Assembly: GCA_032073245.1 (NCBI GenBank)
Contig: DAMANX010000019.1
Span: forward strand, 1-64,000
Direction of reading: 5' to 3'
DNA from: QVMG01 sp032073245
Lineage (GTDB): Bacteria; Bacteroidota; Bacteroidia; Bacteroidales; Tannerellaceae
DNA: 64,000 bases
The notes beneath the pieces are model-generated. The model was not told where the DNA came from. It did not search any database and saw nothing but the letters and a program-made list of their open reading frames with translations. The position numbers and the translations under genes were made by a program. Of this stretch, positions 43,035-51,744 are shown one piece after another (the first letter of the stretch is position 1; each line of letters begins with the position of its first letter).

Positions 43035-46000
43035 TTAGAATGTTATATTAGCACCAAAAGCAAATTGTTTTATTGATGTGTAGTATGAAGAATTTACTAA
43101 CTCAGGATCCTGTCCAGGGAACGAGTTAAAGTTAAATAGATTTTCTCCTGATACATATACACGAAGTGATTGTGTGAAAATTTTCTGAGAAATATGCCTT
43201 GGTAGTGTATAACCAATTGTCAGGTTTTTCAACTTTAAATAATCACCTTTGTATAAATAATGCGTACTTGCTTCGGTATTTTGATATCCGGATTCTGCAG
43301 AAACCAGACGGCCATACTTAGCATTGATATTTGTTCTTGAATCACTTGGGTTTTCCGGGTTAAAGAAATAATGGTTATTAGCTATATCTGTTGGAATAGC
43401 TAAACCTGTACGGACAGTAGGAGAGTTTAAACCAGTAGTTGCACCCCAATATATTTTAAATCCTGCCGCACCAGCCCAATTCATTGAAAGGTCAAATCCT
43501 TTATATGCACCGGAGAATTGTAGACCGAAAATATATTTCGGATCTTTTGATACGCCTTGAAATTGACTATCATAAGAGCTACCGTAAATACCATCACCAT
43601 TTGCGTCAGCATAAACATAATCGCCATACCAAATCTTATTTTTAGCAACTGTATTATTTGGCATGAAAGTATATCCTTCACTTATCATTTTATTTAACCA
43701 AGCCATATCTTGTTCTGTACGAATCATACCATCTTTTGGTCCACCATTTATACCGTCGGCTTCATATCCCCCTCCAGTTCCTTTGTAAACACTTTTCAGA
43801 TAATATTCATTCTTCATTTTCCCCTCAACAATAGGAGAAGAACCTCCTGAAGAAACATCTCCAATATTTGTTTTCCAAACTTGCTTTCCATTGCTATCTG
43901 TAGTCCAACCTTCTTCAAGAGTTCCTTTATATTTATCTATTTTATTTGTGATATAAGAGAAATTAGCAGAAACCGAATAGGTAAAATCTTTAATCTGATC
44001 TTTCCAGCCAAGAGTAAACTCAATACCTTTACCTGTCATTTCAGCAATGTTTAGCCTTGGTGCTGTCTTATTACCTGCAGTTAAGTAAATAGCAGGACGG
44101 AATAAAATCCCTGTCGTACTTTTTTGGAATGCATCTACCTCCAAAGTCAAACGATTATTTAATGTTGCCACATCTAATCCAATGTTTGTACTAGCTGATG
44201 ACTCCCATGAAAGCATTGAGTTTGCAATCGATGTTGATGAAAGACCTGCTTGCAGTATACCTCCAATAGAATAACGAGTGATACCATATGTTGATTGATA
44301 CTCATAATTGCCGACACCATCACCTCCGTTATTTCCTAATTTCCCATAAGAAGCACGCAGTTTCAAATTATCTAACCAACTACGTGTATCATTCATAAAT
44401 GATTCTTCCGTAATACGCCATGCAGCTGAAAAAGAAGGAAAAGTACCCCATCTATAATCTGCATGATAGCGTGAATGTCCATCACGACGAACATTTGCTT
44501 CAAATAAATAACGGGATTTATAAGCATAATTAATACGTCCGAAGAAAGAGCGACTAGCTCTGTCAGTTGCTGAACCACCAATACTTACCATTTCTGTTGC
44601 CGAACCTGGTGTATTAACACTCTGATCTATTAAACCTTTCTTTGTCGCATTATTACTGCTTTCATAATAATACATTTCTTCATATCCAACTAAAGCAGAC
44701 AGATCATGATCATTTGCTATCGTTATATTATAATTCAATACATTCTGAATTGTATATTCGTAATTTCCATAATTATAGAAATAGGTACTCATTTCAGATG
44801 GGTCTGTTGCTGGACTCATAACCGTTCCATCACTAAATTTCACCTTTTCAATAGCATTTGTCCAGCTTTTATCTTCATCCCAACGACGCTTATAGTTGAA
44901 ATTGAAGTCCCATGTAAGCCCTTTCATAAATTTTATTTTACTAAACAAAGTCGTATTGAAACGAGTTTTCTTTTTAGTACCTTCAGAACCATTCAACATC
45001 GACAAAATATTGTTAGCCGTTGCACTCTCTTCCGGTGCTTCCGGGTAACCATATTGTCCATTCCATCGTGGGTAAAGGCCTGGAGTCGTTTGACGCAAAT
45101 AATTATTTGCATTATCAAAATGACCTTGATTTTTATCTTCCTGAGATGCAAAAGTACGTGTTCCGACTGTCAACCAATTTGTAACATCTGCTTCAATATT
45201 AGCACGTAAAGAATAACGTTTAATACCAACATTTTCTACTAATCCCGGGTTATCTAAATAACCTGCAGAAGTTAGGAAACGGATTTTATCAGATCCTCCG
45301 TTGATAGACACATTATGATCATTCAAAACACCATTATCAAACAATGTGTTTTGCCAATCAGTATTCGGATAAGCAATATAGTTTGGAACTCCATGTTCAT
45401 TTAAACCATTAGGGTCCTTAGACTTTTCACGCCAAAGATCTATAGTTGACTGAGAAAAATGATTATTTTGTCCAATATTAGTAAAGGCTTCATTAACCAA
45501 TTCCATATAGTCAGCATAATCAGTTATCTGATCAATCAGATGTGTAGGTTGCTGATAGGAAACACGACCACTATAATTTACAGTTAATTGTCCTTTTTTA
45601 CCTCTTTTGGTTGTTATTAATATAACCCCATTTGCAGCTCTCGAGCCATAGATTGAGGAAGCGGCAGCATCTTTAAGAATTGAGATACTTTCAATATCTT
45701 GTGGATTCACAGCATCCATTACACCTTCAATACCATCAATCAAAACCAATGGATCAGCATTATTCAATGTGCCAACTCCACGAATCCGGATATTTGCTCC
45801 ATCACTTCCCGGCATACCGGAGGTTTGCATAACCTGAACCCCTGCGCTCATACCTGCTAATGCTGTAGAAACATTCGTGATTGGACGAGACATGGCTTGT
45901 TCCTCAAAATTAACGGATGAAACAGCTCCTGTTAGATTGACTTTCTTTTGTGTTCCATAACCTACAACAACAACTTCTTCCAACGCTTGAGAGTCTTCAA

Positions 46001-46367
46001 TCAATGTGATATTGAAAGTTGTTTGATTGTTTACTGAAATTTGTTGTTCAATGTACCCGATGTAAGAGATTACCAATGTTGCATTGGGGGCTACATTTAA
46101 AGAGAACTCACCATCCATATTGGTGATCGTTCCGTTTGTAGTTCCTTTTTCAACTACGTTCGCGCCAATAACTGCACCATACTGATCTTGAATGGTACCT
46201 GTTACAGTAATTTTTGCCTGTTGAGGAGAAGCTACAGTTTGCTTCTCCACGATATCAAACCTGCTTGCTTCAGGATTGGCATTTACCATTCCCATAGATG
46301 TAAGAAGCATTGCAGCTCCTACATACATTGCTTTTGATAAGAGAGAGACGTTTAAATCTTTCATCAT
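43035..46367 (-). CDS. SusC/RagA-family TonB-linked outer membrane transporter, copy 1
   Basis: An 1110-aa protein with signal peptide, a carboxypeptidase-regulatory-like domain (about 50-125), the SusC hallmark EVVVVGYGTQKKVNLTGAV, a plug domain (RIRGVGTLNNADPLVLIDG, ISILKDAAASSIYGSRAANG) and a long barrel ending FAFGANITF. It imports oligosaccharides captured by SusD1 using TonB energy. Its first 160 residues are close to those of SusC2, while the barrels diverge, suggesting different ligands. Transcription probably begins near 46760, giving an unusually long leader of about 400 nt. Confidence 0.95.
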   Translation of the reverse strand: MMKDLNVSLLSKAMYVGAAMLLTSMGMVNANPEASRFDIVEKQTVASPQQAKITVTGTIQDQYGAVIGANVVEKGTTNGTITNMDGEFSLNVAPNATLVISYIGYIEQQISVNNQTTFNITLIEDSQALEEVVVVGYGTQKKVNLTGAVSSVNFEEQAMSRPITNVSTALAGMSAGVQVMQTSGMPGSDGANIRIRGVGTLNNADPLVLIDGIEGVMDAVNPQDIESISILKDAAASSIYGSRAANGVILITTKRGKKGQLTVNYSGRVSYQQPTHLIDQITDYADYMELVNEAFTNIGQNNHFSQSTIDLWREKSKDPNGLNEHGVPNYIAYPNTDWQNTLFDNGVLNDHNVSINGGSDKIRFLTSAGYLDNPGLVENVGIKRYSLRANIEADVTNWLTVGTRTFASQEDKNQGHFDNANNYLRQTTPGLYPRWNGQYGYPEAPEESATANNILSMLNGSEGTKKKTRFNTTLFSKIKFMKGLTWDFNFNYKRRWDEDKSWTNAIEKVKFSDGTVMSPATDPSEMSTYFYNYGNYEYTIQNVLNYNITIANDHDLSALVGYEEMYYYESSNNATKKGLIDQSVNTPGSATEMVSIGGSATDRASRSFFGRINYAYKSRYLFEANVRRDGHSRYHADYRWGTFPSFSAAWRITEESFMNDTRSWLDNLKLRASYGKLGNNGGDGVGNYEYQSTYGITRYSIGGILQAGLSSTSIANSMLSWESSASTNIGLDVATLNNRLTLEVDAFQKSTTGILFRPAIYLTAGNKTAPRLNIAEMTGKGIEFTLGWKDQIKDFTYSVSANFSYITNKIDKYKGTLEEGWTTDSNGKQVWKTNIGDVSSGGSSPIVEGKMKNEYYLKSVYKGTGGGYEADGINGGPKDGMIRTEQDMAWLNKMISEGYTFMPNNTVAKNKIWYGDYVYADANGDGIYGSSYDSQFQGVSKDPKYIFGLQFSGAYKGFDLSMNWAGAAGFKIYWGATTGLNSPTVRTGLAIPTDIANNHYFFNPENPSDSRTNINAKYGRLVSAESGYQNTEASTHYLYKGDYLKLKNLTIGYTLPRHISQKIFTQSLRVYVSGENLFNFNSFPGQDPELVNSSYYTSIKQFAFGANITF

Positions 46368-46433
46368 AATAACAATAGACTAAAAGTTAATAATATAGTC
46401 AACTTGACCTTTACTTAATATCTGCTTTGATTG

Positions 46434-46623
46434 AGTTCTTCTAGAACTTTGTTAAACAGAGTTTTTAGTCTAAGCTATAATGAATTGTAATATGTTTTAA
46501 ATGAATATATTAGGTCAACAAGTGGAATCGTTGACAATTGAAGGATATTTAAATTCAGATTATATAAGGGTGTTATTCTCAACAGAATTGTTGATTATTT
46601 TTAACATGAGTTCTAGAAGAACT
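46434..46623. repeat. 15-bp inverted repeats in the SusC1 leader (candidate invertible segment)
   Basis: AGTTCTTCTAGAACT (46434-46448) and its exact reverse complement (46609-46623) enclose 160 bp. Both fit AGTYYY-N4-GDACT, which I recall as an inverted-repeat class of invertible promoters in B. fragilis. The segment holds two short hairpins (46514-46535 and 46579-46594) and a partial -7 box TATGTTTT (46491-46498) pointing away from SusC1. The rest of the 46368-46939 gap holds the promoter, a conserved GTCAACTTGAC (46398-46408) and the GH88-2 terminator, but no gene. Confidence 0.65.
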
Positions 46624-46764
46624 ACAGTGAAACAAAATTTGGATTATTACAATCATCAATTAAAATATTATTAATCAATCCATTAATCCACAACCATAAA
46701 TCTGTCACATTTTCGCTTTACGTTTTTTAAGTTTAAATTGTAAATCGTTATAACAACAGATGTG

Positions 46765-46830
46765 CAAAACTAAAAGATTTAATGCGGCAACAGATACACT
46801 AATAGTCCAAATCATAAACACAAATTGTCC
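46765..46830 (-). promoter_or_regulatory. SusC1 promoter with paired GTCC regulator site
   Basis: On the minus strand, TAGTTTTG (46765-46772) is a TAnnTTTG box. Exactly 32 bp upstream of it lies a regulator-like site (46805-46830) with two GTCC half-sites 22 bp apart and a central ACACAAATT. The same site, spacing and box occur at 57097-57162 and 59337-59402. A hybrid two-component AraC-type regulator is the likely binder. Confidence 0.75.
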
Positions 46831-46887
46831 AAAGGTGTCTTTTTAACTATATCACTGTAAGAAAACTAAAATTTGAAATTTAAATAA

Positions 46888-46920
46888 AAAACGCCCCTCA
46901 AATTCACTGAGGAGCGTTTT
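46888..46920 (-). terminator. Terminator after GH88-2
   Basis: A 13-bp inverted repeat with one mismatch (46888-46900 with 46908-46920) and a 7-nt loop, flanked by A and T runs on both sides. It is a near copy of 39871-39901 and lies 19 bp after the GH88-2 stop. Confidence 0.8.
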
Positions 46921-46939
46921 CAAACTATCAATTAAACCT

Positions 46940-48139
46940 TTATTGTTCAATATCCCTTTTACGCTTCAGCGCTTCCAGGAAATAATAATCAGCATAATTC
47001 AAAGGCTTATCTATTTCTGCATTGTGAGGAATGCTTCCCACGCTATGCATCAATAGGAAATGGCCATTTGCTCCTAATTCAGCACGATAAGCAGGAGAAG
47101 CCATGCTTTCCATCATCCGGTCTGCATACTCTTTATAACCAGCTGCATCAGATACATCCATTGTGCTGATCTCATATAAAGCGGAAGCCATACAAGCAGC
47201 GGAAGATACATCACGGTATTCATTCGGAATATTCGGGGCATCCATATCCCAATAAGGAATAAGGTCTTCAGGCATAGCTTTATGGTCACGCATAAAACGG
47301 AAAGTCTTTAATGCCTGATCTATATATTTTTTATCGCCTGTTTCACGGTAGCAGATGGTATATCCGTAGGTTGCCCAGGCTTGCCCGCGACTCCATGCGG
47401 ATTCATGGGCATAACCCTGAGCCGTGTGACGATTTCGTACGGAACCATCTTCAAGGTTATAGTCAATGACATGGTAACAACTTCCATCCGGACGGAATTG
47501 TTCGGCCATAGTACGGTCGGCATGGGCTATCGCTATCTCACGGAAAGAAGGATCTCCTGAAAGCTTGCTTGCTTCAAACAATAATTCGAGGTTCATCATA
47601 TTATCGATAATAACGGGGCATTCCCAACCGCGTTCAGCCTGCCAGCCTCCGGTTACATCCCAGGACTGTAAAACTCCTGCGACCGGGCGGAAACGGGTGG
47701 ACAGTGATTTTGCGGCCTGGATAATAATATCTTTATATTCCGGGTTGCCGGTGATTCGAAAACCGTTACCAAAACTACAATAGATCATAAAGCCGACATC
47801 ATGATGCCACGTTAGGTTCTTGGCTTCTTCGATGCCTTTGGAATATTTGTGTCCTAATGGAAGAAAGGATTCATCTCCTGTTAACTCAGACAGGTACCAG
47901 ACTGATCCGGGAAAGAAGCCACTACGCCAATCGGAATAGCCGCAATAGTAAACGCTTCCATCCGGTTTTAATGTCACCGGATTCAAAAATTTATCACTCG
48001 ATTCGATCACGTCGATCTCAAGACCAATCTGTGCTTTTGCGAAATCCACATTCTCTTCAATGAATTTCGTCTCTTTCTGGGGGGCCGTGCCGCAAGAGAA
48101 GCATAAGAGAGCACATAACCCTGTAACTAAATATTTCAT
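46940..48139 (-). CDS. GH88 unsaturated glucuronyl hydrolase lipoprotein, copy 2
   Basis: The 399-aa product is nearly identical to GH88-1 (differences such as T/A in VDFAKxQIGLE and V/S in STMDVxDAA). It has the same lipobox (LLCFSC) and the same candidate catalytic aspartates in HHDVGF and IIDNMMN. It should trim the unsaturated uronyl residue created by a lyase. The start at 48139 matches the paralogue. An in-frame ATG at 48148 directly abutting the heparinase-like stop is also possible. It is the last gene of the SusC2 operon. Confidence 0.9.
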   Translation of the reverse strand: MKYLVTGLCALLCFSCGTAPQKETKFIEENVDFAKAQIGLEIDVIESSDKFLNPVTLKPDGSVYYCGYSDWRSGFFPGSVWYLSELTGDESFLPLGHKYSKGIEEAKNLTWHHDVGFMIYCSFGNGFRITGNPEYKDIIIQAAKSLSTRFRPVAGVLQSWDVTGGWQAERGWECPVIIDNMMNLELLFEASKLSGDPSFREIAIAHADRTMAEQFRPDGSCYHVIDYNLEDGSVRNRHTAQGYAHESAWSRGQAWATYGYTICYRETGDKKYIDQALKTFRFMRDHKAMPEDLIPYWDMDAPNIPNEYRDVSSAACMASALYEISTMDVSDAAGYKEYADRMMESMASPAYRAELGANGHFLLMHSVGSIPHNAEIDKPLNYADYYFLEALKRKRDIEQ

Positions 48140-48148
48140 TTCTATCAT

Positions 48149-50083
48149 TTATTTGATCGGTTGTATAGTATACGTATAAGTTCCTGAAATGGCAATTTTC
48201 TGTGCGTTTAATGAAACACGATAGATTTCTTTACCCCAAACGTTCGATAAACGAGGATCATCGAGTTTGATTGATTCTAAATAAGGGGTGAATACATTTT
48301 TATCATACGATAATTTTACTTTTTCACCTTTTACTTCAATAATAATCTCTCCAGGTTTAGTTATATCTACTTCGCCCCATGTCATAAAGTTTATCTGATT
48401 GAATTGTGAGGCGGCTCCATCAAGAGTAAAATTATCCTGGATCTTTAACGAATTATTATTTAATGTATATGAACGTATCCAACGCTTAACAGAAGCTTCA
48501 GGTGGATAAGCTGTAGCAATATTTGCAGAGAAGTGCATTTGCTTCGGATTAAATTTCACTTCTGTGGCTTTATATTTCGAACCGAATTCCTGAGAGACAT
48601 TATTAATCTTCGGCAGATTGTGATAATCACTTTGCATCGTCCAGATTGTATAACGTTCCGAACTAAAAGTCTGACGGGTATAAGTACCCACGCCGGCATC
48701 TATAAAAATAGGTGTTGTGTTCAGATAGAGAGAGAATGTTCCGGCGTCATTGTGATTATGGCTTTCATTATTATAACCACCTTTTGTTGCCAGAAAGAAG
48801 CCGTTCTTATTAGTCATATAACAGAATTCTGTTTCAGGATACCAGGTATATGCCGGGGATTTATATACAGGTGATACTTTTCCCATATCATGCCGGTACA
48901 AAAGTGTCTGTAATGTACGGAATACATCTAAACCGGCAGAAACTCTCTCTTTAGACAGGCTATTCAAATAAGCGGCATATTGCATCATCACCTCACTATT
49001 TACAGCTTTTCCATACCGATAAATAACAGCAGCGTCTCCTCCTCCTTTAGCGGAAGCATCGGCAAAGTTTACGACCCAGCCATTTCCTACATAAGAGCGG
49101 GCTATATATTCTCCCATTGCTTTAATCATAGGTTCATTGAAGATAGAAATCTTTCCCCCTGTTCCATTATAAAGCATTTGCAGGTAATCGTACATTTTAC
49201 CTGCTGCATGTCCCCAGTAAGAAGGGCCTTCCTCACAGGCTCCGTCTTCATGGGTATAATTAATAAATTTATCTACTGATACCATTGTCCGATACACTGC
49301 ATTCGCCAGTTTATCTTTATCGTTTTCCAACAGAAAGAATGATTGCAATACATTAAAGTTACACCAGGGATTCCAATTATTTACCATCATACCTGGCTTA
49401 TAATCGAAAGCCATCCACCAGAAACTACTATCATTCATATAAGTATCCAATGTTCTTTCCTGAAGTTCAGTACGTAGTCGGTCGGAAATTACAGGATTCA
49501 CTTTGTTAAATTCCGGATGCAGATAATAATAGATCCAGGATAACAAAGAACTTAAATCTCCGGAAGTAAGATCTATCACATGCTTTTTATTGTCAGGGAG
49601 AGAGTGATGGGATACTTGTGCTGAACCTAAGTGAGCAGATAATACCCAGGATGTCATTTCGCAGGAATGGAACACACCATTAATTAATTGATCAATAAAA
49701 CGTCCTTTTCCTTCAGCTAATTCAGCCATAAAAAGATCAGCAATTGCACGGTTATTACTTCCATAAGGATTTTGCATGATATTACGGTCGCCACTCCGTT
49801 CATATTCAATATAATCCGTAGCCTTTACAACTTTCCATTCATAATCAAGTTGCTTTTCTCCTTGTTTAATAAAATCTTCTTTCGTATCTCCCAGGAAATT
49901 ATCCCAACCTGCCCGGTCGCTATATGCCGGATAAGGAATCCATTCCTGATTCATTATCAAGGCTGATTTAACCTGAGAAAGATCAGCTGCATTTTGTAAC
50001 ATATTCTTCTCCGTATATGCACTTAATTGAAATGCACAAAGGCAGAATAAACAGATAATGCTTATTTGTTTCAGAGTTTTCAT
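48149..50083 (-). CDS. Heparinase II/III-family polysaccharide lyase
   Basis: The 644-aa product has a signal peptide (cleavage after about LSA, residue 22) and an N-terminal (alpha/alpha) toroid rich in Trp and Tyr (SSFWWMAFDYKPGMMVNNWNP). Its heparinase II/III-like beta-sandwich has the signature ESHNHNDAGTFSLYLNTTP followed by FIDAGVGTYT. Such enzymes cleave uronic-acid-containing polysaccharides by beta-elimination, probably in the periplasm. The exact PL family is not certain. Its start codon overlaps the stop of a 31-codon leader ORF by 4 nt, and GH88-2, which acts on lyase products, follows immediately. Confidence 0.85.
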   Translation of the reverse strand: MKTLKQISIICLFCLCAFQLSAYTEKNMLQNAADLSQVKSALIMNQEWIPYPAYSDRAGWDNFLGDTKEDFIKQGEKQLDYEWKVVKATDYIEYERSGDRNIMQNPYGSNNRAIADLFMAELAEGKGRFIDQLINGVFHSCEMTSWVLSAHLGSAQVSHHSLPDNKKHVIDLTSGDLSSLLSWIYYYLHPEFNKVNPVISDRLRTELQERTLDTYMNDSSFWWMAFDYKPGMMVNNWNPWCNFNVLQSFFLLENDKDKLANAVYRTMVSVDKFINYTHEDGACEEGPSYWGHAAGKMYDYLQMLYNGTGGKISIFNEPMIKAMGEYIARSYVGNGWVVNFADASAKGGGDAAVIYRYGKAVNSEVMMQYAAYLNSLSKERVSAGLDVFRTLQTLLYRHDMGKVSPVYKSPAYTWYPETEFCYMTNKNGFFLATKGGYNNESHNHNDAGTFSLYLNTTPIFIDAGVGTYTRQTFSSERYTIWTMQSDYHNLPKINNVSQEFGSKYKATEVKFNPKQMHFSANIATAYPPEASVKRWIRSYTLNNNSLKIQDNFTLDGAASQFNQINFMTWGEVDITKPGEIIIEVKGEKVKLSYDKNVFTPYLESIKLDDPRLSNVWGKEIYRVSLNAQKIAISGTYTYTIQPIK

Positions 50084-50175
50084 ACGTTATTATTTAATTT
50101 TTTTATATTTCGGTAGTATGGAACTCGCACGAATGTCATCGCCTCCGGCGAAACACTTTTAATGGCTCGTTTCAT
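50080..50175 (-). CDS. Leader peptide ORF upstream of the heparinase-like gene (31 aa)
   Basis: A 31-codon frame starting MKRAIKSVSPEAMTFVRVPY begins 22 bp after the sulfatase stop and ends by overlapping the heparinase-like ATG (ATGA), ideal for translational coupling. A close relative (MKRAIKTVSSKTMTLVRVPY) precedes the GH2 gene. Codons 9-13 can form a small hairpin, TCGCC/GGCGA, which in the other copy is TCGTC/GACGA, a compensatory change. Either the peptide, the RNA fold or both may be selected. No known family. Confidence 0.55.
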   Translation of the reverse strand: MKRAIKSVSPEAMTFVRVPYYRNIKKLNNNV

Positions 50176-50197
50176 GGTATTTATTTTTATCATTTAG

Positions 50198-51634
50198 TTA
50201 TCGAAAGTAATTCTTCCCACGTCTGTCTTTCAATTTTTTACTATATATTCCAACAATTGGCTGGTAAGAAGCTTCTTCAGCCACATTGTAATTCTCAGCA
50301 GCATCTTTGCGATGATCAAAAAGCATACGATCAATCAACTTATCATCTTTATCCCACCATTCTGTGTAAAAATACAAATCTTCAATGTAAGTAAATCCCT
50401 TATCCCAGCGGGAAACTGCATAGCCTTTACTCTTTGCTTCCGGAGAAAGCAACAAAGGTAATAAACTTTCTCCTTCAATTTGTGTCGGGATTGAAATTCC
50501 GGCACTCTCACATAAAGTTGGATATATATCAACAAATTCAGCAATTTCTTTGCTTCTATAAGGTTTTTGTGTTTCAGGAGAATGTATAATCATTGTGGAA
50601 TGAAGTGAAGTATGCATAATGCTATGTTTACACCAGGTTCCATGCTCGCCGAGATTCCACCCGTGATCTCCAATAAGAACTACCGTAGTATTCTTATCTA
50701 ATCCCAACTCTTCGAGGGTATTTAATACACGGCCAACCTGGGCATCCACAAACGAGACGGAAGCATAATACCCATGTATCATCATCCGGGCAGTTTCTTC
50801 CTCCAAAGGGCCGTTTTCAGGAATGCCACTATAAGCCCTTAATTCATGCCATGTAGCAAGTGCCTGTGAGGGGATGTTGTTTCCTTCTTTAAGTATATAA
50901 TTATCCGGAATACGGATATTTTCATGATCATATAAATCCCAATAGCTTTGGGGTACAACAAAAGGTAAATGAGGTAGAATAAAACCAACTGCAAGAAAGA
51001 AGGGATTATCCGATTGGCTAAGTGTTTTCAGATCGTTTATACTTTTCTGTGCAATTTGCCAATCGAGATAATCCTCTTCGGGGAAGTCCCCGTATTCATA
51101 AAAATAACCTCTTTTTCCTTTGCCTGTTTCTTTTTGTATTTTCATTAGTGACAGGTTATCTTCGGAAAGATAACGCATCGGTGTTGCCGGTTTCGGAGGC
51201 ATGCGGTCATCCCAATATTGCATAGATTTTTCATCCTGATGATGAAATATCTTACCATTGGCGATCGTTGTATAGCCCTGGCTTTTAAAATGTTCTTGTA
51301 AGGTAATAGCATCAGGAGCATCCCCATCCGTACGGGCGTCCCAATTACTTAATGTGTTTTTAGTGGGTCGTAATCCTGTAAAAAGACTGGCACGGGAAGC
51401 ACCGGATACGGCAATATTACAGTAAGCCCTATCGAACTGTACACTTTGGGCAGCCCAGCGGTCAATATTTGGCGATTTAATTTGAGTATGATCATAGCAT
51501 CCCAACTCCGGACGGAGGTCATCACATATAATAAAAAGGACATTTTTCCTTTCTTTTTCAATCTGCTGCTGGCTCCATCCTGATATGGATGATGCAATTA
51601 ACAGACCGGAAAATATATATTTTGTGGATGACAT
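50198..51634 (-). CDS. Sulfatase (iduronate-2-sulfatase-like, Ser-type active site)
   Basis: The 478-aa product has a signal peptide (about 1-21), metal ligands in FIICDDLRPELGCY (Asp38, Asp39) and the sulfatase signature SGASRASLFTGLRP. The residue to be converted to formylglycine is Ser77. Ser-type sulfatases need an anaerobic maturase (anSME), which is not in this window. The KHSIMHTSLHSTMIIHSP and VVLIGDHGWNLGEHGTWCKH segments are typical of family S1 iduronate-sulfatase-like enzymes. It likely removes sulfate from the polymer or its fragments in the periplasm. It lies in the SusC2 operon. Confidence 0.9.
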   Translation of the reverse strand: MSSTKYIFSGLLIASSISGWSQQQIEKERKNVLFIICDDLRPELGCYDHTQIKSPNIDRWAAQSVQFDRAYCNIAVSGASRASLFTGLRPTKNTLSNWDARTDGDAPDAITLQEHFKSQGYTTIANGKIFHHQDEKSMQYWDDRMPPKPATPMRYLSEDNLSLMKIQKETGKGKRGYFYEYGDFPEEDYLDWQIAQKSINDLKTLSQSDNPFFLAVGFILPHLPFVVPQSYWDLYDHENIRIPDNYILKEGNNIPSQALATWHELRAYSGIPENGPLEEETARMMIHGYYASVSFVDAQVGRVLNTLEELGLDKNTTVVLIGDHGWNLGEHGTWCKHSIMHTSLHSTMIIHSPETQKPYRSKEIAEFVDIYPTLCESAGISIPTQIEGESLLPLLLSPEAKSKGYAVSRWDKGFTYIEDLYFYTEWWDKDDKLIDRMLFDHRKDAAENYNVAEEASYQPIVGIYSKKLKDRRGKNYFR

Positions 51635-51698
51635 GGTATAGGATTAACAAGAGTAAATATAGCGTAAAAACCTTATATATGTAGAGAATATTAGAAAT

Positions 51699-51734
51699 TT
51701 TCTTTCGGGAGGTATTATCTCCTCCCGAAAGAAA
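51699..51734 (-). terminator. Hairpin between SusD2 and the sulfatase gene
   Basis: A perfect 14-bp inverted repeat (TTTCTTTCGGGAGG/CCTCCCGAAAGAAA) with an 8-nt loop lies 11 bp after the SusD2 stop. Its T-tract is weak on the minus strand. It resembles the SusD1 hairpin in position and may lower expression of the enzyme genes relative to SusC/D, or protect the mRNA end. Confidence 0.7.
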
Positions 51735-51744
51735 TGAATATGTC

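Noticed and set aside
46491..46498. Full promoter inside the candidate invertible segments
   Set aside because: TATGTTTT matches only seven of eight consensus positions and has no good -33 at either locus, so I report it only as a partial box.
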